DNA of 64,000 nucleotides from Flavobacteriales bacterium (GTDB lineage Bacteria; Bacteroidota; Bacteroidia; Flavobacteriales_D; Sanyastnellaceae): NCBI GenBank assembly GCA_947442505.1, contig CANEVR010000002.1, positions 1 to 64,000 of the forward strand, read 5' to 3'. Shown piece by piece: positions 16,433 to 26,485 of this stretch (position 1 is its first letter; each line of letters starts with the position of its first letter). The notes under the pieces were generated by a model. It saw only the letters and a program-made list of their open reading frames with translations, ran no database searches and was not told where the DNA came from. The position numbers and the translations under genes were made by a program.

Positions 16433-17002
16433 TCAAATTGAACGCTTGATTCTACTCAAATGAACGGGTGAGATACCCAAGTAAGAGGCGATCATGTGCT
16501 GGGGAACCCTTGAAAGAATGCCTGGGAAAATAAGTTCTATTCCCTCATATCGCTGCAACTGGGTCAAGGAATACAAACTTTTGATTCTATCGTCGTGAAA
16601 AGTAAAATACAGTTCCGCCATCAAGCGGCCTAACTTCTGACCTTCCTTTAAATGAATATATGCCCAATCAACGGAGGCTCGAGGTAGTACAAACAATTCA
16701 CAATCCTCCAAAGCCTGAATGGAATAGGACGCTGGGAGCTTTCTGAGATAACTCGCATAATCAGTAATAAACTGCCCCTCCATAGAAAAATGAATGGTAC
16801 TTTCCACTCCTTTGGAGTCCTCTATGACCACTCTTAATATACCCCTGCTAACAAAATACACTTCGTTAGGAACATGACCAGACTTAATAACATAATCCAA
16901 TTTTTTAACATGTCTTTTTGACAACTGAGCTGAAAACGCATTCCACTCTTCACTTGAAAGTGTAATCAGTTCTTGTGACATTAATTTCAAGAGGTCAAAC
17001 AT
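16433..17002 (-). CDS. Crp/Fnr-family transcriptional regulator
   Basis: 189 residues. An N-terminal cyclic-nucleotide-binding-type beta-roll (about 20-120: YVIKSGHVPNEVYFVSRGILRV) and a C-terminal helix-turn-helix with QHMIASYLGISPVHLSRIKRSI (about 166-187). The canonical cAMP phosphate-binding residues are not preserved and there are no Fnr-type N-terminal cysteines, so the effector is unknown. Bacteroidota carry many such short Crp-like proteins whose HTH is followed by almost nothing, as here. No neighbour clearly indicates the target. Confidence 0.88.
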   Translation of the reverse strand: MFDLLKLMSQELITLSSEEWNAFSAQLSKRHVKKLDYVIKSGHVPNEVYFVSRGILRVVIEDSKGVESTIHFSMEGQFITDYASYLRKLPASYSIQALEDCELFVLPRASVDWAYIHLKEGQKLGRLMAELYFTFHDDRIKSLYSLTQLQRYEGIELIFPGILSRVPQHMIASYLGISPVHLSRIKRSI

Positions 17003-17160
17003 TTCTCAAATATTATAGGACAAAATTACACCTTACAACATTGAACAAAAAATCTCACCTGCTTAAACCAAAAATTAAAGTTGTTCTGAAACTTTCAAAA
17101 CCAAAGACGCACTTTATAAAAGAAACTTCCACCAACACTTAAAAAATGTCCTTTCGTCTG

Positions 17161-17613
17161 CTAATCAATTGAACTGATTACCCCACAGGCCTTTCCCCAT
17201 TCAAAATTATCTCCCGCGCATTTACCCAGCAAAGCCTTTCCCATAGGGGATGAAGGGCCAATAATGTATACATCCTGTGAATGAAAATTTAGCCTCCCAT
17301 ATCCTGTTATCATATAATACAAACCCGAAGTAGTCCCTATTAAACTGCCCATTACAACACGCTTTCCAGCGGTTACATTCTCTGGAGACCATCGCACAAC
17401 TTCTTCGCGCTGCCTTTTCAGCTCCTCCAATTGCTTTCCCAATTGTTCCATCTCCAAGTGCAACATGGCCGCACCGGTCTCATGCTTATCACCCGCTGAA
17501 CTCTTGCCTTCTTGCTGATTGTCAGACAGTAAACTTAGCCAAGCCTCATGCAATAGCCGCTCACCATCAAGCAACTGATTCAACAAATATTCATATAACA
17601 CCAACTTGTCCAA
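17161..17613 (-). CDS. GreA/GreB-like transcription elongation factor family protein
   Basis: 150 residues. The N-terminal half is helical with SSAGDKHETGAAMLHLEMEQ (about 41-60), a signature of a Bacteroidota family often mis-labelled 3-oxoacyl-ACP synthase, then a coiled coil to about 78. The C-terminal half resembles the GreA/GreB FKBP-like domain: GSLIGT, YYMITG, and SPMGKALLGKCAGDNF (about 122-137), equivalent to the SPLGxALLGxxxGD stretch of GreA. It may bind the RNA polymerase secondary channel. Acidic tip residues in the coiled coil are not obvious, so transcript-cleavage activity is uncertain. Co-directional with the membrane protein 13 nt upstream. Confidence 0.78.
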   Translation of the reverse strand: MDKLVLYEYLLNQLLDGERLLHEAWLSLLSDNQQEGKSSAGDKHETGAAMLHLEMEQLGKQLEELKRQREEVVRWSPENVTAGKRVVMGSLIGTTSGLYYMITGYGRLNFHSQDVYIIGPSSPMGKALLGKCAGDNFEWGKACGVISSID

Positions 17614-17626
17614 TCCTCTTCCAATA

Positions 17627-19261
17627 TTATTCCAACTCTCTATTACGATATATCTTCACGCCGCCACTGTGAAAGATTTTTGAATAGTCCTCATTTAGAA
17701 TCTTCTTTATTTCCGGGTGATGATTAGCCATGTCATATTTCAAGGAATCGTCAAAATAAAAACACTTCTCTCCAACCGATTGAACGATATAATCCGGTTT
17801 TAAATTCCTCAGGTCATCTATATAACATTGGTCCACAAAAGCTTTCTCTTCATAAAAACCATATGCAAACTGAGGATATAAAAAGTGAGAACACCTGACA
17901 CAATCAAACAAATTATAATAATGATTGGCCCAACCCCAAATCATCACCTTAGACCCTTTGGGAACATGTTGTTTCATTCCCTGAAAAGCAACATCCTTTG
18001 AAAAGACTTCTTCCGGCCTGCGATATCCCCGAACAGGAAATATCTCCTTTCTAAAATTGGCATCTATGCCAATGGTAAACGGCAATACCCACATCCCAAT
18101 CGCTATCCATCTTTTGGCATGATAACGCTGATAAACTCTTGCGATAGACCAAACGACAACAGGTATGAGAAAAATACAATAATGCTTAATGCCATTTCTA
18201 GGTAAATAAATCGTCATTAAAACAACCAATGTCAGTAATAAAATCATTCCATCCATCGCATCATTGGATTGCAGTTTTCCCAAAGAAAAACCATTCTTAC
18301 GAACCCAAGAAATAAGGAAAAACATAAGAAACAAAAAAGGAAAAAACCACATCGCGTTCAAGAAAATAAGTTTCAAAAAATGAACAATAAAAAACACATT
18401 CACCAAATCTTTCTCCGCCATTCCAAATCCATTGGATTGATACTGTAATGTGATGAGACAATTCTGTAAAAACACATCTACCGTTCCAAAATAAATCAAT
18501 GGTGAGAAAAGAAGCCCAGCTGAAAGAACACTGATAGCTATATAAATCAAAATCAACATCCAATGACGATGACGTACAAGTAACCATGCCCCACACAACC
18601 AAAGAAACAAAGCCAAATACAAGGCTTGCTCCTTAGCAAAAGGAATGCAAACGGAAAAAAACAACACTTGAAAACCTAAACGAAAATTAGTAACATCATC
18701 TCGCATTTTCAACAAACACCACAACGAAAGAATAATGAAAAACAACGCAGGCATTTCACTATTGTAGGAAGCGTAATCTACATATGTTGTCATGCAATAC
18801 AACAAAACCAGCCATGTAAGTGCCGCAATTGTTGCTCGATCTGTAAATCTCTTGCGCAAGATGGCATACATCAACACCAAATTGACTCCAAACAGAACAA
18901 TAAACAAAATACGCGCATGTACAAAACTAAGGTCGCCCACTATCCATGCCATTATGCCCAAAGGAATCACGGTCAATGACCTACCAACCTCAAACGGAAA
19001 GTACTCTTGAAACCAAAATCCTGGATTCTTTGCAAAAGCTCTGGCTGAGAAAATCCATTGATGCTCATCAGGACTGGTGGAATATTCAATTAAAAAACTA
19101 CCCTTCATCACCACCAAATACATCATGCTCCAGATAAAAAACTGAAACCTCTCTTTCACCCCACAATCCATATGCCGTTGACACAATCGCCACATAAAAA
19201 TGGAATACATCGCACTTAAAAGCAATGTTGGCAGATACGAAATGAAATATGGAAAACCCAT
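17627..19261 (-). CDS. GT39/ArnT-like polytopic membrane protein
   Basis: 544 residues, about 11-12 hydrophobic segments in the first ~400 and a soluble C-terminal part. The first predicted periplasmic loop holds SPDEHQWIFSARAFAK (about 62-77) and FEVGRSLTVIPLG, the acidic loop typical of GT-C glycosyltransferases (family 39/ArnT-like), which use lipid-linked sugars on the outer face of the inner membrane. The C-terminus KVMIWGWANHYYNLFDC and an IVQSVG strand also resemble such family members. Donor and acceptor are unknown. The gene precedes the GreA-like gene by 13 nt. Confidence 0.72.
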   Translation of the reverse strand: MGFPYFISYLPTLLLSAMYSIFMWRLCQRHMDCGVKERFQFFIWSMMYLVVMKGSFLIEYSTSPDEHQWIFSARAFAKNPGFWFQEYFPFEVGRSLTVIPLGIMAWIVGDLSFVHARILFIVLFGVNLVLMYAILRKRFTDRATIAALTWLVLLYCMTTYVDYASYNSEMPALFFIILSLWCLLKMRDDVTNFRLGFQVLFFSVCIPFAKEQALYLALFLWLCGAWLLVRHRHWMLILIYIAISVLSAGLLFSPLIYFGTVDVFLQNCLITLQYQSNGFGMAEKDLVNVFFIVHFLKLIFLNAMWFFPFLFLMFFLISWVRKNGFSLGKLQSNDAMDGMILLLTLVVLMTIYLPRNGIKHYCIFLIPVVVWSIARVYQRYHAKRWIAIGMWVLPFTIGIDANFRKEIFPVRGYRRPEEVFSKDVAFQGMKQHVPKGSKVMIWGWANHYYNLFDCVRCSHFLYPQFAYGFYEEKAFVDQCYIDDLRNLKPDYIVQSVGEKCFYFDDSLKYDMANHHPEIKKILNEDYSKIFHSGGVKIYRNRELE

Positions 19262-19339
19262 GCTTATCAGAATTTGAAAGAACTAAAATAATGGATTTAG
19301 TGGTATTGAATCCATAAAATACAATCTTTAGAAAAACAT

Positions 19340-19410
19340 GGGCGCCATTTCCGGCTATCCGCTTCAATCTCCCTTCGGGAGGATTTCCGCTTCTATCCGG
19401 GGCGCTCGGT
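19340..19410. repeat. Structured inter-genic palindromic element
   Basis: A GC-rich 71-nt block in AT-rich surroundings. The outer ends hold GCGCC and GGCGC plus CCGG in both halves; inside, CTATCCGCTTCAATC and GATTTCCGCTTCTATCC are near mirror copies around a hairpin AATCTCCC-TTC-GGGAGGATT (one bulge). From memory, similar blocks recur in other Bacteroidota genomes as extragenic palindromes; I cannot check that here. It lies between the GT39-like gene and a small membrane protein gene. Confidence 0.6.
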
Positions 19411-19428
19411 TTTTCACATCAAAGAAAA

Positions 19429-19725
19429 TCACTTCCCATTCCAACCATCACGCACTCCCTCAGCCACTGCATCATTGGTACCCACTTCCATTCCAAAACA
19501 AGCAGCAACTATTGCCAAATGAACAACCAAGCATGCACGTTGCCAGAGCGGCCTCTCTTTCCAAGACACTTCCTGATCAAAAGGATCAAATGCGAGCGCG
19601 ATACCCAAATACATGGCCGCATCACCCCACTGGTGTTTGAATAGGATAGAGTAAAATCCAAAAATCACAAATCCTGAGTACAGGAGTCGATTAACGTAAG
19701 GAGAAATTTTCTTTGACATATTCAT
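19429..19725 (-). CDS. Small conserved-looking membrane protein
   Basis: 98 residues (or 96 from the second ATG, MSKK). Two hydrophobic segments: LLYSGFVIFGFYSILFKHQWGDAAMYLGIALAF (about 14-46) and RACLVVHLAIVAACFG (about 63-78), separated by the polar loop DPFDQEVSWKERP. A protein with this DPFDQ-W-ERP loop is, as I recall, common in Bacteroidota as a hypothetical; no function is known to me. Monocistronic. Confidence 0.75.
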   Translation of the reverse strand: MNMSKKISPYVNRLLYSGFVIFGFYSILFKHQWGDAAMYLGIALAFDPFDQEVSWKERPLWQRACLVVHLAIVAACFGMEVGTNDAVAEGVRDGWNGK

Positions 19726-19859
19726 TTGATTGTATCAAGCAATACTAACATTCCGAATATTCTAGTTTGCTGTTAATTTTTCTGGATCATCAATAATTCT
19801 GATTCATAAATTGGCTTAAATGCTCGTTATGTCTGTTAACTATCTAAATGATTCTCCTC

Positions 19860-20552
19860 TCAATTGAGTCCTATTAACCAAGTTGGTTGAAAATACCATT
19901 GATTCAACCATTTATTGCCGCCTGTGTGCCAAATAACATTCAATGCACCTAGTTCAAGAGAATGGTGTTTACTAAGTTTTATACCAAATAAGGCATTGAA
20001 CCAATTTTCATTGTAAACTCTCCCATTTCCGTGAGAAAGATTGAAAAAAAACTCTTGACCAGTTACCCAATAAAAATGATCATTGAAGATTTGCTTGTAT
20101 GAAACCTGATACCGAATCCGATGTTTGAAATAATCATCAAAAAAACGATTGTCATGCCGCAGTCTCATTTTAATCTCCTTATTTTTCCATGCGTACAGCT
20201 TAGCAATTTGGAAATATAGACGATGCTCATTAACAAAACGCTTATACGCCAGTTGCTCTTTTTGAAAAACATAACTACCAGTCATACTCCAACCTTTACC
20301 AAATGACCCCGACAGGCTCTGTTCTGCATAAAGCATCAACCACTGAGGAACTTGTATTTCACGTGACTCTGAAGGAGAAATCATAGGGCTAGCCCCAAAA
20401 TAATAACCTTCAGCAACACAACCATCTTTGAAACGATAGCTGGGGTTGATTGTTGGAAACACCCCATAAACATTGGTTAACTGAGCATGTAAATATTCAC
20501 CTGAAAAGCATAAATGCATCAAGATGAAAATCAAACCAATCCAATTTTTCAT
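19860..20552 (-). CDS. DUF2490-family outer-membrane protein
   Basis: 230 residues with a signal peptide ([24 protein letters not shown]). The rest alternates aromatic beta-strands ([40 protein letters not shown]) and ends in an aromatic-rich strand ([12 protein letters not shown]), as expected of a small outer-membrane beta-barrel; the layout matches DUF2490. The first ATG overlaps the acr3 stop by 4 nt, so it is the last gene of the arsenic operon. An arsenic-related role, such as an outer-membrane exit, is inference from position only. Confidence 0.75.
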   Translation of the reverse strand: MKNWIGLIFILMHLCFSGEYLHAQLTNVYGVFPTINPSYRFKDGCVAEGYYFGASPMISPSESREIQVPQWLMLYAEQSLSGSFGKGWSMTGSYVFQKEQLAYKRFVNEHRLYFQIAKLYAWKNKEIKMRLRHDNRFFDDYFKHRIRYQVSYKQIFNDHFYWVTGQEFFFNLSHGNGRVYNENWFNALFGIKLSKHHSLELGALNVIWHTGGNKWLNQWYFQPTWLIGLN

Positions 20553-21607
20553 CTCCAGTTTTTCCTAAAGTAAAAAGCCAAATTGACCAATGCAATGAGC
20601 GCTGGAACCTCTACCAATGGACCAATGACCCCTGCAAAAGCTTGTCCAGAATGAATGCCAAAAACACCAATCGCTACAGCTATTGCGAGTTCAAAATTAT
20701 TTCCCGTTGCTGTAAAAGCGATGGATGTTGATCTTGAATAATCAGCTCCAAAATATTTACCCAACCAAAAACTGATAACAAACATGATGGCAAAGTAAAT
20801 GACCAAAGGCACCGCGATTCTCACCACATCCATTGGAATGGTAACAATCATATTGCCTTTTAAGACAAACATCACCACGATGGTGAACAACAATGCTATC
20901 AGGGTGATAGGCGAAATAATAGGGACATATTTCTCCTGAAACCACTGCTCACCTTTCCAATGAATCAAAGCATAACGACTCACAATTCCCAACGCAAAAG
21001 GAATACCCAAATAAATCCCTGCACTCTCTGCTATTGGAGCTATTCCGATGTTCACCTTTATACCCTCGTAACCAAAATAAGGAGGCAATAAGGTGATAAA
21101 GAAATAAGCGTATACACTGTACAAAAGGACTTGAAATATGCTATTCAAAGCAATAAGACCAGCAGCATATTCCCTATTGCCATCTGCTAGGTCATTCCAA
21201 ACAACGACCATGGCAATACACCTGGCCAAACCAATTAATATCACACCCATCATGTAATCTGGGTAGTCTGCTAAAAACAGCAAAGCCAATACAAACATCA
21301 ATACTGGTCCCACTATCCAATTCAATATTAAAGATGCCGTCAACACCTTTATGTTGCTAAACACCTCTCCCATCTTGCTATAATTGACTTTCGCAAGAGG
21401 TGGATACATCATCAAAATTAATCCCACTGCCAATGGCACGTTGGTTGTACCATTGGACATGCCTTGAATTACCTCGCCGGCTTCAGGTTTAAAATATCCA
21501 ATAGCAACACCCACGAGCATGGCAAGGAAAATCCACAATGTTAAAAAGCGATCTAAAAAACCCAATTTTTTTCGCTCCACAACCGGAGCGCAATGTTGTG
21601 CTGACAT
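20549..21607 (-). CDS. acr3: Arsenite efflux transporter Acr3
   Basis: 352 residues, ten membrane segments, of the Acr3/BASS fold. Acr3 marks: [16 protein letters not shown] (about 123-138), containing the conserved membrane Cys needed for arsenite transport, [18 protein letters not shown] and the [19 protein letters not shown] motif near residue 300. It extrudes As(III), driven by the proton gradient, across the inner membrane. It follows the arsC-like gene by 17 nt and overlaps the DUF2490 gene by 4 nt. Confidence 0.95.
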   Translation of the reverse strand: MSAQHCAPVVERKKLGFLDRFLTLWIFLAMLVGVAIGYFKPEAGEVIQGMSNGTTNVPLAVGLILMMYPPLAKVNYSKMGEVFSNIKVLTASLILNWIVGPVLMFVLALLFLADYPDYMMGVILIGLARCIAMVVVWNDLADGNREYAAGLIALNSIFQVLLYSVYAYFFITLLPPYFGYEGIKVNIGIAPIAESAGIYLGIPFALGIVSRYALIHWKGEQWFQEKYVPIISPITLIALLFTIVVMFVLKGNMIVTIPMDVVRIAVPLVIYFAIMFVISFWLGKYFGADYSRSTSIAFTATGNNFELAIAVAIGVFGIHSGQAFAGVIGPLVEVPALIALVNLAFYFRKNWR

Positions 21608-21624
21608 ACAATAAATTTTAATAC

Positions 21625-22245
21625 TTATTTATTTTTCACCAATGAGAAAACATAGAGGCACTCTAATGCAATCTGCAAACTGCGTTCTTGGTACTTGAAA
21701 TCTTGTTCAAGGGTACCATCAAATGCTTTGGGATCTTCATAGGTGGTTCCAATTTTGAACTCAACCCCCGGAATGAAGGGACAATTCTCTTCAGCATCAG
21801 AACAAGTCATGATTGCAGCAAATTCCGATTTCGGATTCATATCGTCATCATACACCTTGGAGAAACAACGTGTATATCCATTACTGGCATACTCCACTTT
21901 GTATAATGGATTGTTGCTGTTTTGCTCAGTAGAAATTACAAAACCTTGTGATTGTAGCGCCTTGATTGCATTGGGATGAAATGCCGTTGCCTCTGTTCCT
22001 CCGGAGTAAGTTTTTACATCGTCTATGTTATAGTAACACGCTGCAACTGCTGACCAAATTTGACCTAAATGACTACGTCTTGAATTATGGGTACATATAT
22101 ACACCAATTGTACCGGCAAATTTTGGGACTTTCTATAGGACACGTAATCCGCAATTTTCTGAAGAATTTCCTTTCTGAGTGTTGGAATTGAATCAAATTC
22201 CCTTTCCAACATTTGACAGGTTTCTTGAATTTTCTCGAACATCAT
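21625..22245 (-). CDS. ArsC-like low-molecular-weight phosphatase-fold protein
   Basis: 206 residues. The catalytic loop C-x5-R appears as [11 protein letters not shown] with Cys51, the LMW protein-tyrosine-phosphatase/thioredoxin-linked ArsC signature; [21 protein letters not shown] and the later [14 protein letters not shown] segment (about 140-153) also match the Bacteroidota ArsC-like branch. It carries an additional N-terminal helical extension of about 40 residues ([16 protein letters not shown]). Predicted to reduce As(V) to As(III) for Acr3 to export; phosphatase activity is the alternative. It sits between the DUF6428 gene and acr3 in the arsenic operon. Confidence 0.87.
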   Translation of the reverse strand: MMFEKIQETCQMLEREFDSIPTLRKEILQKIADYVSYRKSQNLPVQLVYICTHNSRRSHLGQIWSAVAACYYNIDDVKTYSGGTEATAFHPNAIKALQSQGFVISTEQNSNNPLYKVEYASNGYTRCFSKVYDDDMNPKSEFAAIMTCSDAEENCPFIPGVEFKIGTTYEDPKAFDGTLEQDFKYQERSLQIALECLYVFSLVKNK

Positions 22246-22257
22246 AAACTTATCGAA

Positions 22258-22725
22258 TTAACAACAACCTCCTCCAGGAGTACATTGATTGCTATCTCCC
22301 AATTGAGATAAACTCACCTTTTGCTTGGATACCGGTATTCCACATGCATCCTCTGCCAAACAGGCCGTCTGCTTAGATTGCAACACAAACTTTTCTCCGT
22401 TGTAATTTAAATCAAATACGCCAATCGTCTCTTGCTGATACTCCACTTGCACTTCCAAGTCCTGAATACCATACAGACCATCCGCAATAGCAATAATGCC
22501 CATAAACTTTTGCGAAGTCATTCGGTGATCCGCATCTCCAGCCACCCACAATTGAAAAGTGGCACTCCGCTCATTGCGCATTTTCCCACCACAGTCCACA
22601 TAATTCTTCATCACCAATCCCATTTCCGTAATGTGGAAATGCGCTGGAACGGTATTGCCATTGGGCAATACAAACCCGATTGAGGCTTGCGTTTTTAAAA
22701 CTTCTACTAATTCTTTGACTTTCAT
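22258..22725 (-). CDS. DUF6428-family protein of the arsenic operon
   Basis: 155 residues, soluble. N-terminal MKVKELVEVLKTQ, central HFHITEMGLVMKNYVDCGGKMRNERSA and a Cys-rich tail QCTPGGGCC. The family (DUF6428 as I recall it) repeatedly lies between arsR and arsC in Bacteroidota. The CxxxxxxCC tail and the internal Cys residues (CLAEDACG) make metalloid binding plausible, perhaps as a chaperone handing As(III) to Acr3, but this is inference. It begins 1 nt after the arsR stop. Confidence 0.75.
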   Translation of the reverse strand: MKVKELVEVLKTQASIGFVLPNGNTVPAHFHITEMGLVMKNYVDCGGKMRNERSATFQLWVAGDADHRMTSQKFMGIIAIADGLYGIQDLEVQVEYQQETIGVFDLNYNGEKFVLQSKQTACLAEDACGIPVSKQKVSLSQLGDSNQCTPGGGCC

Positions 22726-22726
22726 A

Positions 22727-23059
22727 TCAACAACATTTAGATTTTACCTTACTTTCCAATTTTCCAAAATAATTCTTCAACTTAACCAAAGCCTTTTCAC
22801 TAAGGCAATAACAGATGGCTGTTCCCTCTACAGAGCCTTGAATGATACCGGCATTTTTTAATTCCCTCAAGTGCTGCGAGACGGTAGGTTGCGCCAAGGG
22901 CAAATGATCCACAATGTCACCACATATGCAAGACTCTACTTTCAATAAATACTCGACAATTGCCACACGCGCTGGATGCGCTAGCGCTTTAAGTAAAGCT
23001 GACATTTCATTATGATGATCAGAAAACTGATAAGATTTAGTTGCTCCCATATCGTACAA
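22727..23059 (-). CDS. arsR: ArsR-family metalloid-responsive repressor
   Basis: 110 residues, a winged helix-turn-helix of the ArsR/SmtB family. LAHPARVAIVEYLL (about 26-39) leads into ESCICGDIVDHLP, where Cys44 and Cys46 form the As(III)-sensing CxC motif, then the recognition helix AQPTVSQHLRELKNAGII. Two more cysteines end the protein (SKCC). It represses until arsenite binds. First gene of the arsR-DUF6428-arsC-acr3-DUF2490 operon. Confidence 0.94.
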   Translation of the reverse strand: MYDMGATKSYQFSDHHNEMSALLKALAHPARVAIVEYLLKVESCICGDIVDHLPLAQPTVSQHLRELKNAGIIQGSVEGTAICYCLSEKALVKLKNYFGKLESKVKSKCC

Positions 23060-23069
23060 TTTTGAATTA

Positions 23070-23115
23070 CCAATCCCTTCATCTCCCTATCCCTTCATTT
23101 CCCCATTCCCCTATT
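23070..23115. repeat. Degenerate CATCCCTT-type tract upstream of arsR
   Basis: A C/T-rich run of imperfect 7-9-base units (ATCCCTTC, ATCTCCCT, ATCCCTTC, ATTTCCCC, ATTCCCCT). The same kind of tract occurs at 52761-52816. It lies just upstream of arsR. Confidence 0.6.
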
Positions 23116-23151
23116 ACTTTATTGCAATATTACGATAAATGAACCAAAAAA

Positions 23152-26100
23152 TTATCGATTCCTCCTCTTCAATTTCTCATCCTTCTCCAAGGAAACTTTA
23201 TAATTCTCTAAATTGCCCTTTATTCTGACATTGACAAAACGCCTTTTCCTCTGATTGTTGGATTCTTCAACTTCAGAGGCGTCATTAATCTCAGCTTCTT
23301 TTCTTGACTTTCCAAACAACTTGTTTGACGCCGCTTCTGAAACCAACTTCCAAGGAATGCGGAGATAATAATCCATGTTAAAGTCCATATCTTGTTTACC
23401 ACTCAGCTCAAGATAACCAAGATTAGAACTGATGGACATATTGGGAATATTCAAAACACCATTCATAAAATCGATGTGATTTTGCAATGTATCGAATACA
23501 ACCAATTTCAGCTGAGCATCTGAAAAATAGTCGGACATTGCCTGAAGCATCTCAAAATTTTCAAGCTTTCCTCTCAAGACCTCCAGATCTAAATGCACTT
23601 CGGAAGATTCCAATATGGGTGCAAAATCCTTGTGCAAAGACATTTTAAAATTGATATCTGAATTGGCTATTCCATGAAGATTCTCGGAAACCAGGTAATC
23701 TTGACCAAAATTATCCAACTTAAAAAACAACTTGTCTAAATCAACGTGATCGGCATTCAATGAACCGTTCAACCAAATATGTTTAGGATCCATGGCATTC
23801 AATTTACCATTCAAAACAAAGTTCCCATCAGCAGCTGAAAACTTCAACTTCCGCAAATCAACCACATGATTTTCATGCGTTCTAAAGTCGCCAGAAACAT
23901 TGGTCAAATGATACTTGTGGTATTTCAAATCTCCTATCTCAATATCACCAAACATCTCCGCAAAAGGGAGAGTGTAAACATTGTATCCTTCGTCATGGTA
24001 AGATGTCGTCTGTTGTGGCTGATTGTTGGATATGATCTTCTCTTGCCAAGCAAACAATTGATCAAAATCAAGACTTCTAGATTTCAAATGAACCCGATTG
24101 GTTTCGCCTTTCTGCTGGTTGAAGTAATGGACAAAATCGCCGATCAAATCAGAATTCCCAATTTGCAAATCCAAATTTTTGACATCCAAATGATCATCAT
24201 CAAAGTTCATTTGAAATGATAAATTGGCCAAATCCAAATGATGACTCTTCATACTACCCTTGCTATGAAGAACATTTAGTTGCACTCGAGATAAACTATC
24301 ATGAAAATGTAGATATGCATTACCATTGATACTTAATCCATCCAATTCCTCCAATTGGTAATCACTTGGTAAAAACAACTGTCCTTTGTATCCGACGATG
24401 TCTCTCAGTTGAAGCCTATTACTTTTCAAATTGAAATTAACTTGAGTTGCGCCTTCCGGTTTGTCTTGAAACCATAGGTCATAATGAGACAAGTTGCCTG
24501 AAAAATGAAAATCACTTTGATCTATTAGCCCGCTAAAATCAATGACTTTAAAATCCTTGTCTGTTACATAAACATCAGCATGAAAATCGTGTAATCTATG
24601 AGCGTAATGTTTAAAACCAACATTGAGATCATCAATAAAAAACTCTCCTTTGGGCAGATAAGCAGACTCCGTAAAACTTCTGGCAGAAGCGTTGAAATGC
24701 ATTCTCATGCTCCAGTCGTTGAGCTCCTCATCCAAAGACGCAGAATCAGATCCCGTGAGTTCAAACAAATCAACGTGCTTGCTATTGATATCCAATTTTG
24801 CAACTACAGGAATTGCAGTGTGATGGACAATGGCTGGCAAATCACTGATTGATCCCGTCATGTGAAAATCACTTTTCCCAATCTTCAAATCACAATGATC
24901 AATGTGACCGTAGTGACCATCAACCTTTAAATCAAAATCAAAATCATGAATGGGCAGCGGGTAAAGGGAATTGATAAATCTCAAATTTTCTACTTTCAAT
25001 TCCGTATAATAAGATTCATTAAGCTTCTCAATGCTCTTTTCCGGATGTGTCAAATCTATTACATCATGAAAGTTCATGGTCAATAACACTTTTCCTTCCA
25101 AATCATAAAAATCCTTTAAACCAAAAAATTTTGTAATAAAGTTCAAATCAAAATCTGAATTCAGTTTTAAATTGATGTCCGGTTCTTCAAAATTTTTCAC
25201 AACTAAATCACACGAAAAAACACCAACTTCAGGTCGCATTGAAAAATCACGCAAACCAAACTCCATTGTCTCCTGATTGTGTTTGGGACCATTTGTGAAG
25301 TATCCTGAAAATGAAAGATCATTCAACTCCTTCTCCACTTCGGTATTTTCTATAAATCCAGCTTGGCAGCCAAACTTGGCATCAATTGCTGGCATAGATC
25401 CATGAATACAACTCCCCAAAATTTTTGTTTCAAAAAATATCCTTCCTCTGTTCTCATACTTAGACAAAACCGAATCCAAATCTGATGGAGCAAGGGCAAG
25501 GAAAAGATCAAAGTTGGGCTTATTCCCTTCCAACTTGAGATCCAAAAAAACCTCACGACTGAAATCAATACTACCTGCCAAATCAAAGGTGGCCTTTTCT
25601 AGCTCAACGGAAGTGGAGTCAATGGTTAATAATTGACTTATCTTATTAAAATGAACATCCGTCTTCAATGCCAAATGTTTGTTTCTGAGAAAAGTCGAGT
25701 CGCCATTCATCAATAATGACATTTTAAAATGAGCATTCAAATCAAACAACGCCTCAACGGAATCAGTCTTAATGCCTGACTGAACATCATTCAAATACAA
25801 ATCGATTCTCATACCGTTCTCCCTGTTCTCCTTGTTCAAATCAATATCTTTCAGAACAATAGATTTCAGCGATAGATGAAATTCCTCTTCAATGTCAGTT
25901 ACTGGTTTTATAGGTTGAAAAGCATTGATAATATTAATTTCGTCTTCATTGTATTGAACCACATCACAATGACCTTGTTCTATGTGAACTTGATTGATTT
26001 CCATCTTACCACACAATATGGTCCACAGGTTAAACCCGATGTAAACATCATTGAATTGAGCAATGGGTTTAACTGTCAGATTCTTAGACTCATGGATGCG

Positions 26101-26334
26101 CAAGTCTTTTAAATCAATATCAATCAAAGGGAAATCTGAGATGAAATCGATTTCTGAATGATCAATAGAAACGTTCCCAACAAAATCTTCATTGGCCTTT
26201 TTTAGTAACTCTTGAACCAAGGAATTGTGCTGAAAATGAAGGATTACGATAACACTAATCAAAACAGCAATAGGAACTGTCAAAAGACATATTAATCCTA
26301 ATCTCAACCATTTTGGAAACTTCATTGCCGCCAT
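23152..26334 (-). CDS. AsmA-like large envelope protein
   Basis: 1060 residues. One N-terminal membrane anchor (about 12-32: LGLICLLTVPIAVLISVIVIL), then a very long, beta-rich periplasmic part with the AsmA N-terminal layout (GNVSIDHSEIDFISDFPLIDIDLKDLRI at 49-76). Repeating patterns of short strands such as LKSNRLQLRDI and HLKSRSLDFDQLF suggest the groove-forming repeat of AsmA/TamB/VPS13-like lipid carriers; the basic tail KDEKLKRRNR may be last. AsmA-like proteins influence outer-membrane lipid transport. Monocistronic. ATG codons at 26334 and 26325 are both possible; a -7-like TATCTTCG lies within ~15 nt upstream, so the leader would be very short. Confidence 0.82.
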   Translation of the reverse strand: MAAMKFPKWLRLGLICLLTVPIAVLISVIVILHFQHNSLVQELLKKANEDFVGNVSIDHSEIDFISDFPLIDIDLKDLRIHESKNLTVKPIAQFNDVYIGFNLWTILCGKMEINQVHIEQGHCDVVQYNEDEINIINAFQPIKPVTDIEEEFHLSLKSIVLKDIDLNKENRENGMRIDLYLNDVQSGIKTDSVEALFDLNAHFKMSLLMNGDSTFLRNKHLALKTDVHFNKISQLLTIDSTSVELEKATFDLAGSIDFSREVFLDLKLEGNKPNFDLFLALAPSDLDSVLSKYENRGRIFFETKILGSCIHGSMPAIDAKFGCQAGFIENTEVEKELNDLSFSGYFTNGPKHNQETMEFGLRDFSMRPEVGVFSCDLVVKNFEEPDINLKLNSDFDLNFITKFFGLKDFYDLEGKVLLTMNFHDVIDLTHPEKSIEKLNESYYTELKVENLRFINSLYPLPIHDFDFDLKVDGHYGHIDHCDLKIGKSDFHMTGSISDLPAIVHHTAIPVVAKLDINSKHVDLFELTGSDSASLDEELNDWSMRMHFNASARSFTESAYLPKGEFFIDDLNVGFKHYAHRLHDFHADVYVTDKDFKVIDFSGLIDQSDFHFSGNLSHYDLWFQDKPEGATQVNFNLKSNRLQLRDIVGYKGQLFLPSDYQLEELDGLSINGNAYLHFHDSLSRVQLNVLHSKGSMKSHHLDLANLSFQMNFDDDHLDVKNLDLQIGNSDLIGDFVHYFNQQKGETNRVHLKSRSLDFDQLFAWQEKIISNNQPQQTTSYHDEGYNVYTLPFAEMFGDIEIGDLKYHKYHLTNVSGDFRTHENHVVDLRKLKFSAADGNFVLNGKLNAMDPKHIWLNGSLNADHVDLDKLFFKLDNFGQDYLVSENLHGIANSDINFKMSLHKDFAPILESSEVHLDLEVLRGKLENFEMLQAMSDYFSDAQLKLVVFDTLQNHIDFMNGVLNIPNMSISSNLGYLELSGKQDMDFNMDYYLRIPWKLVSEAASNKLFGKSRKEAEINDASEVEESNNQRKRRFVNVRIKGNLENYKVSLEKDEKLKRRNR

Positions 26335-26485
26335 TCAAATCCGAAGATAATATGATAAACATCGTAATTAAAGGCATCAATGGAATTTGCGGATAAAATT
26401 TATTGTTTCAATCGTAAATTTTTATTTATCCTGTATTTTTTGATTAACCAAAACAAATCTTTCAGTGAATCCATATCTTAGAAAC

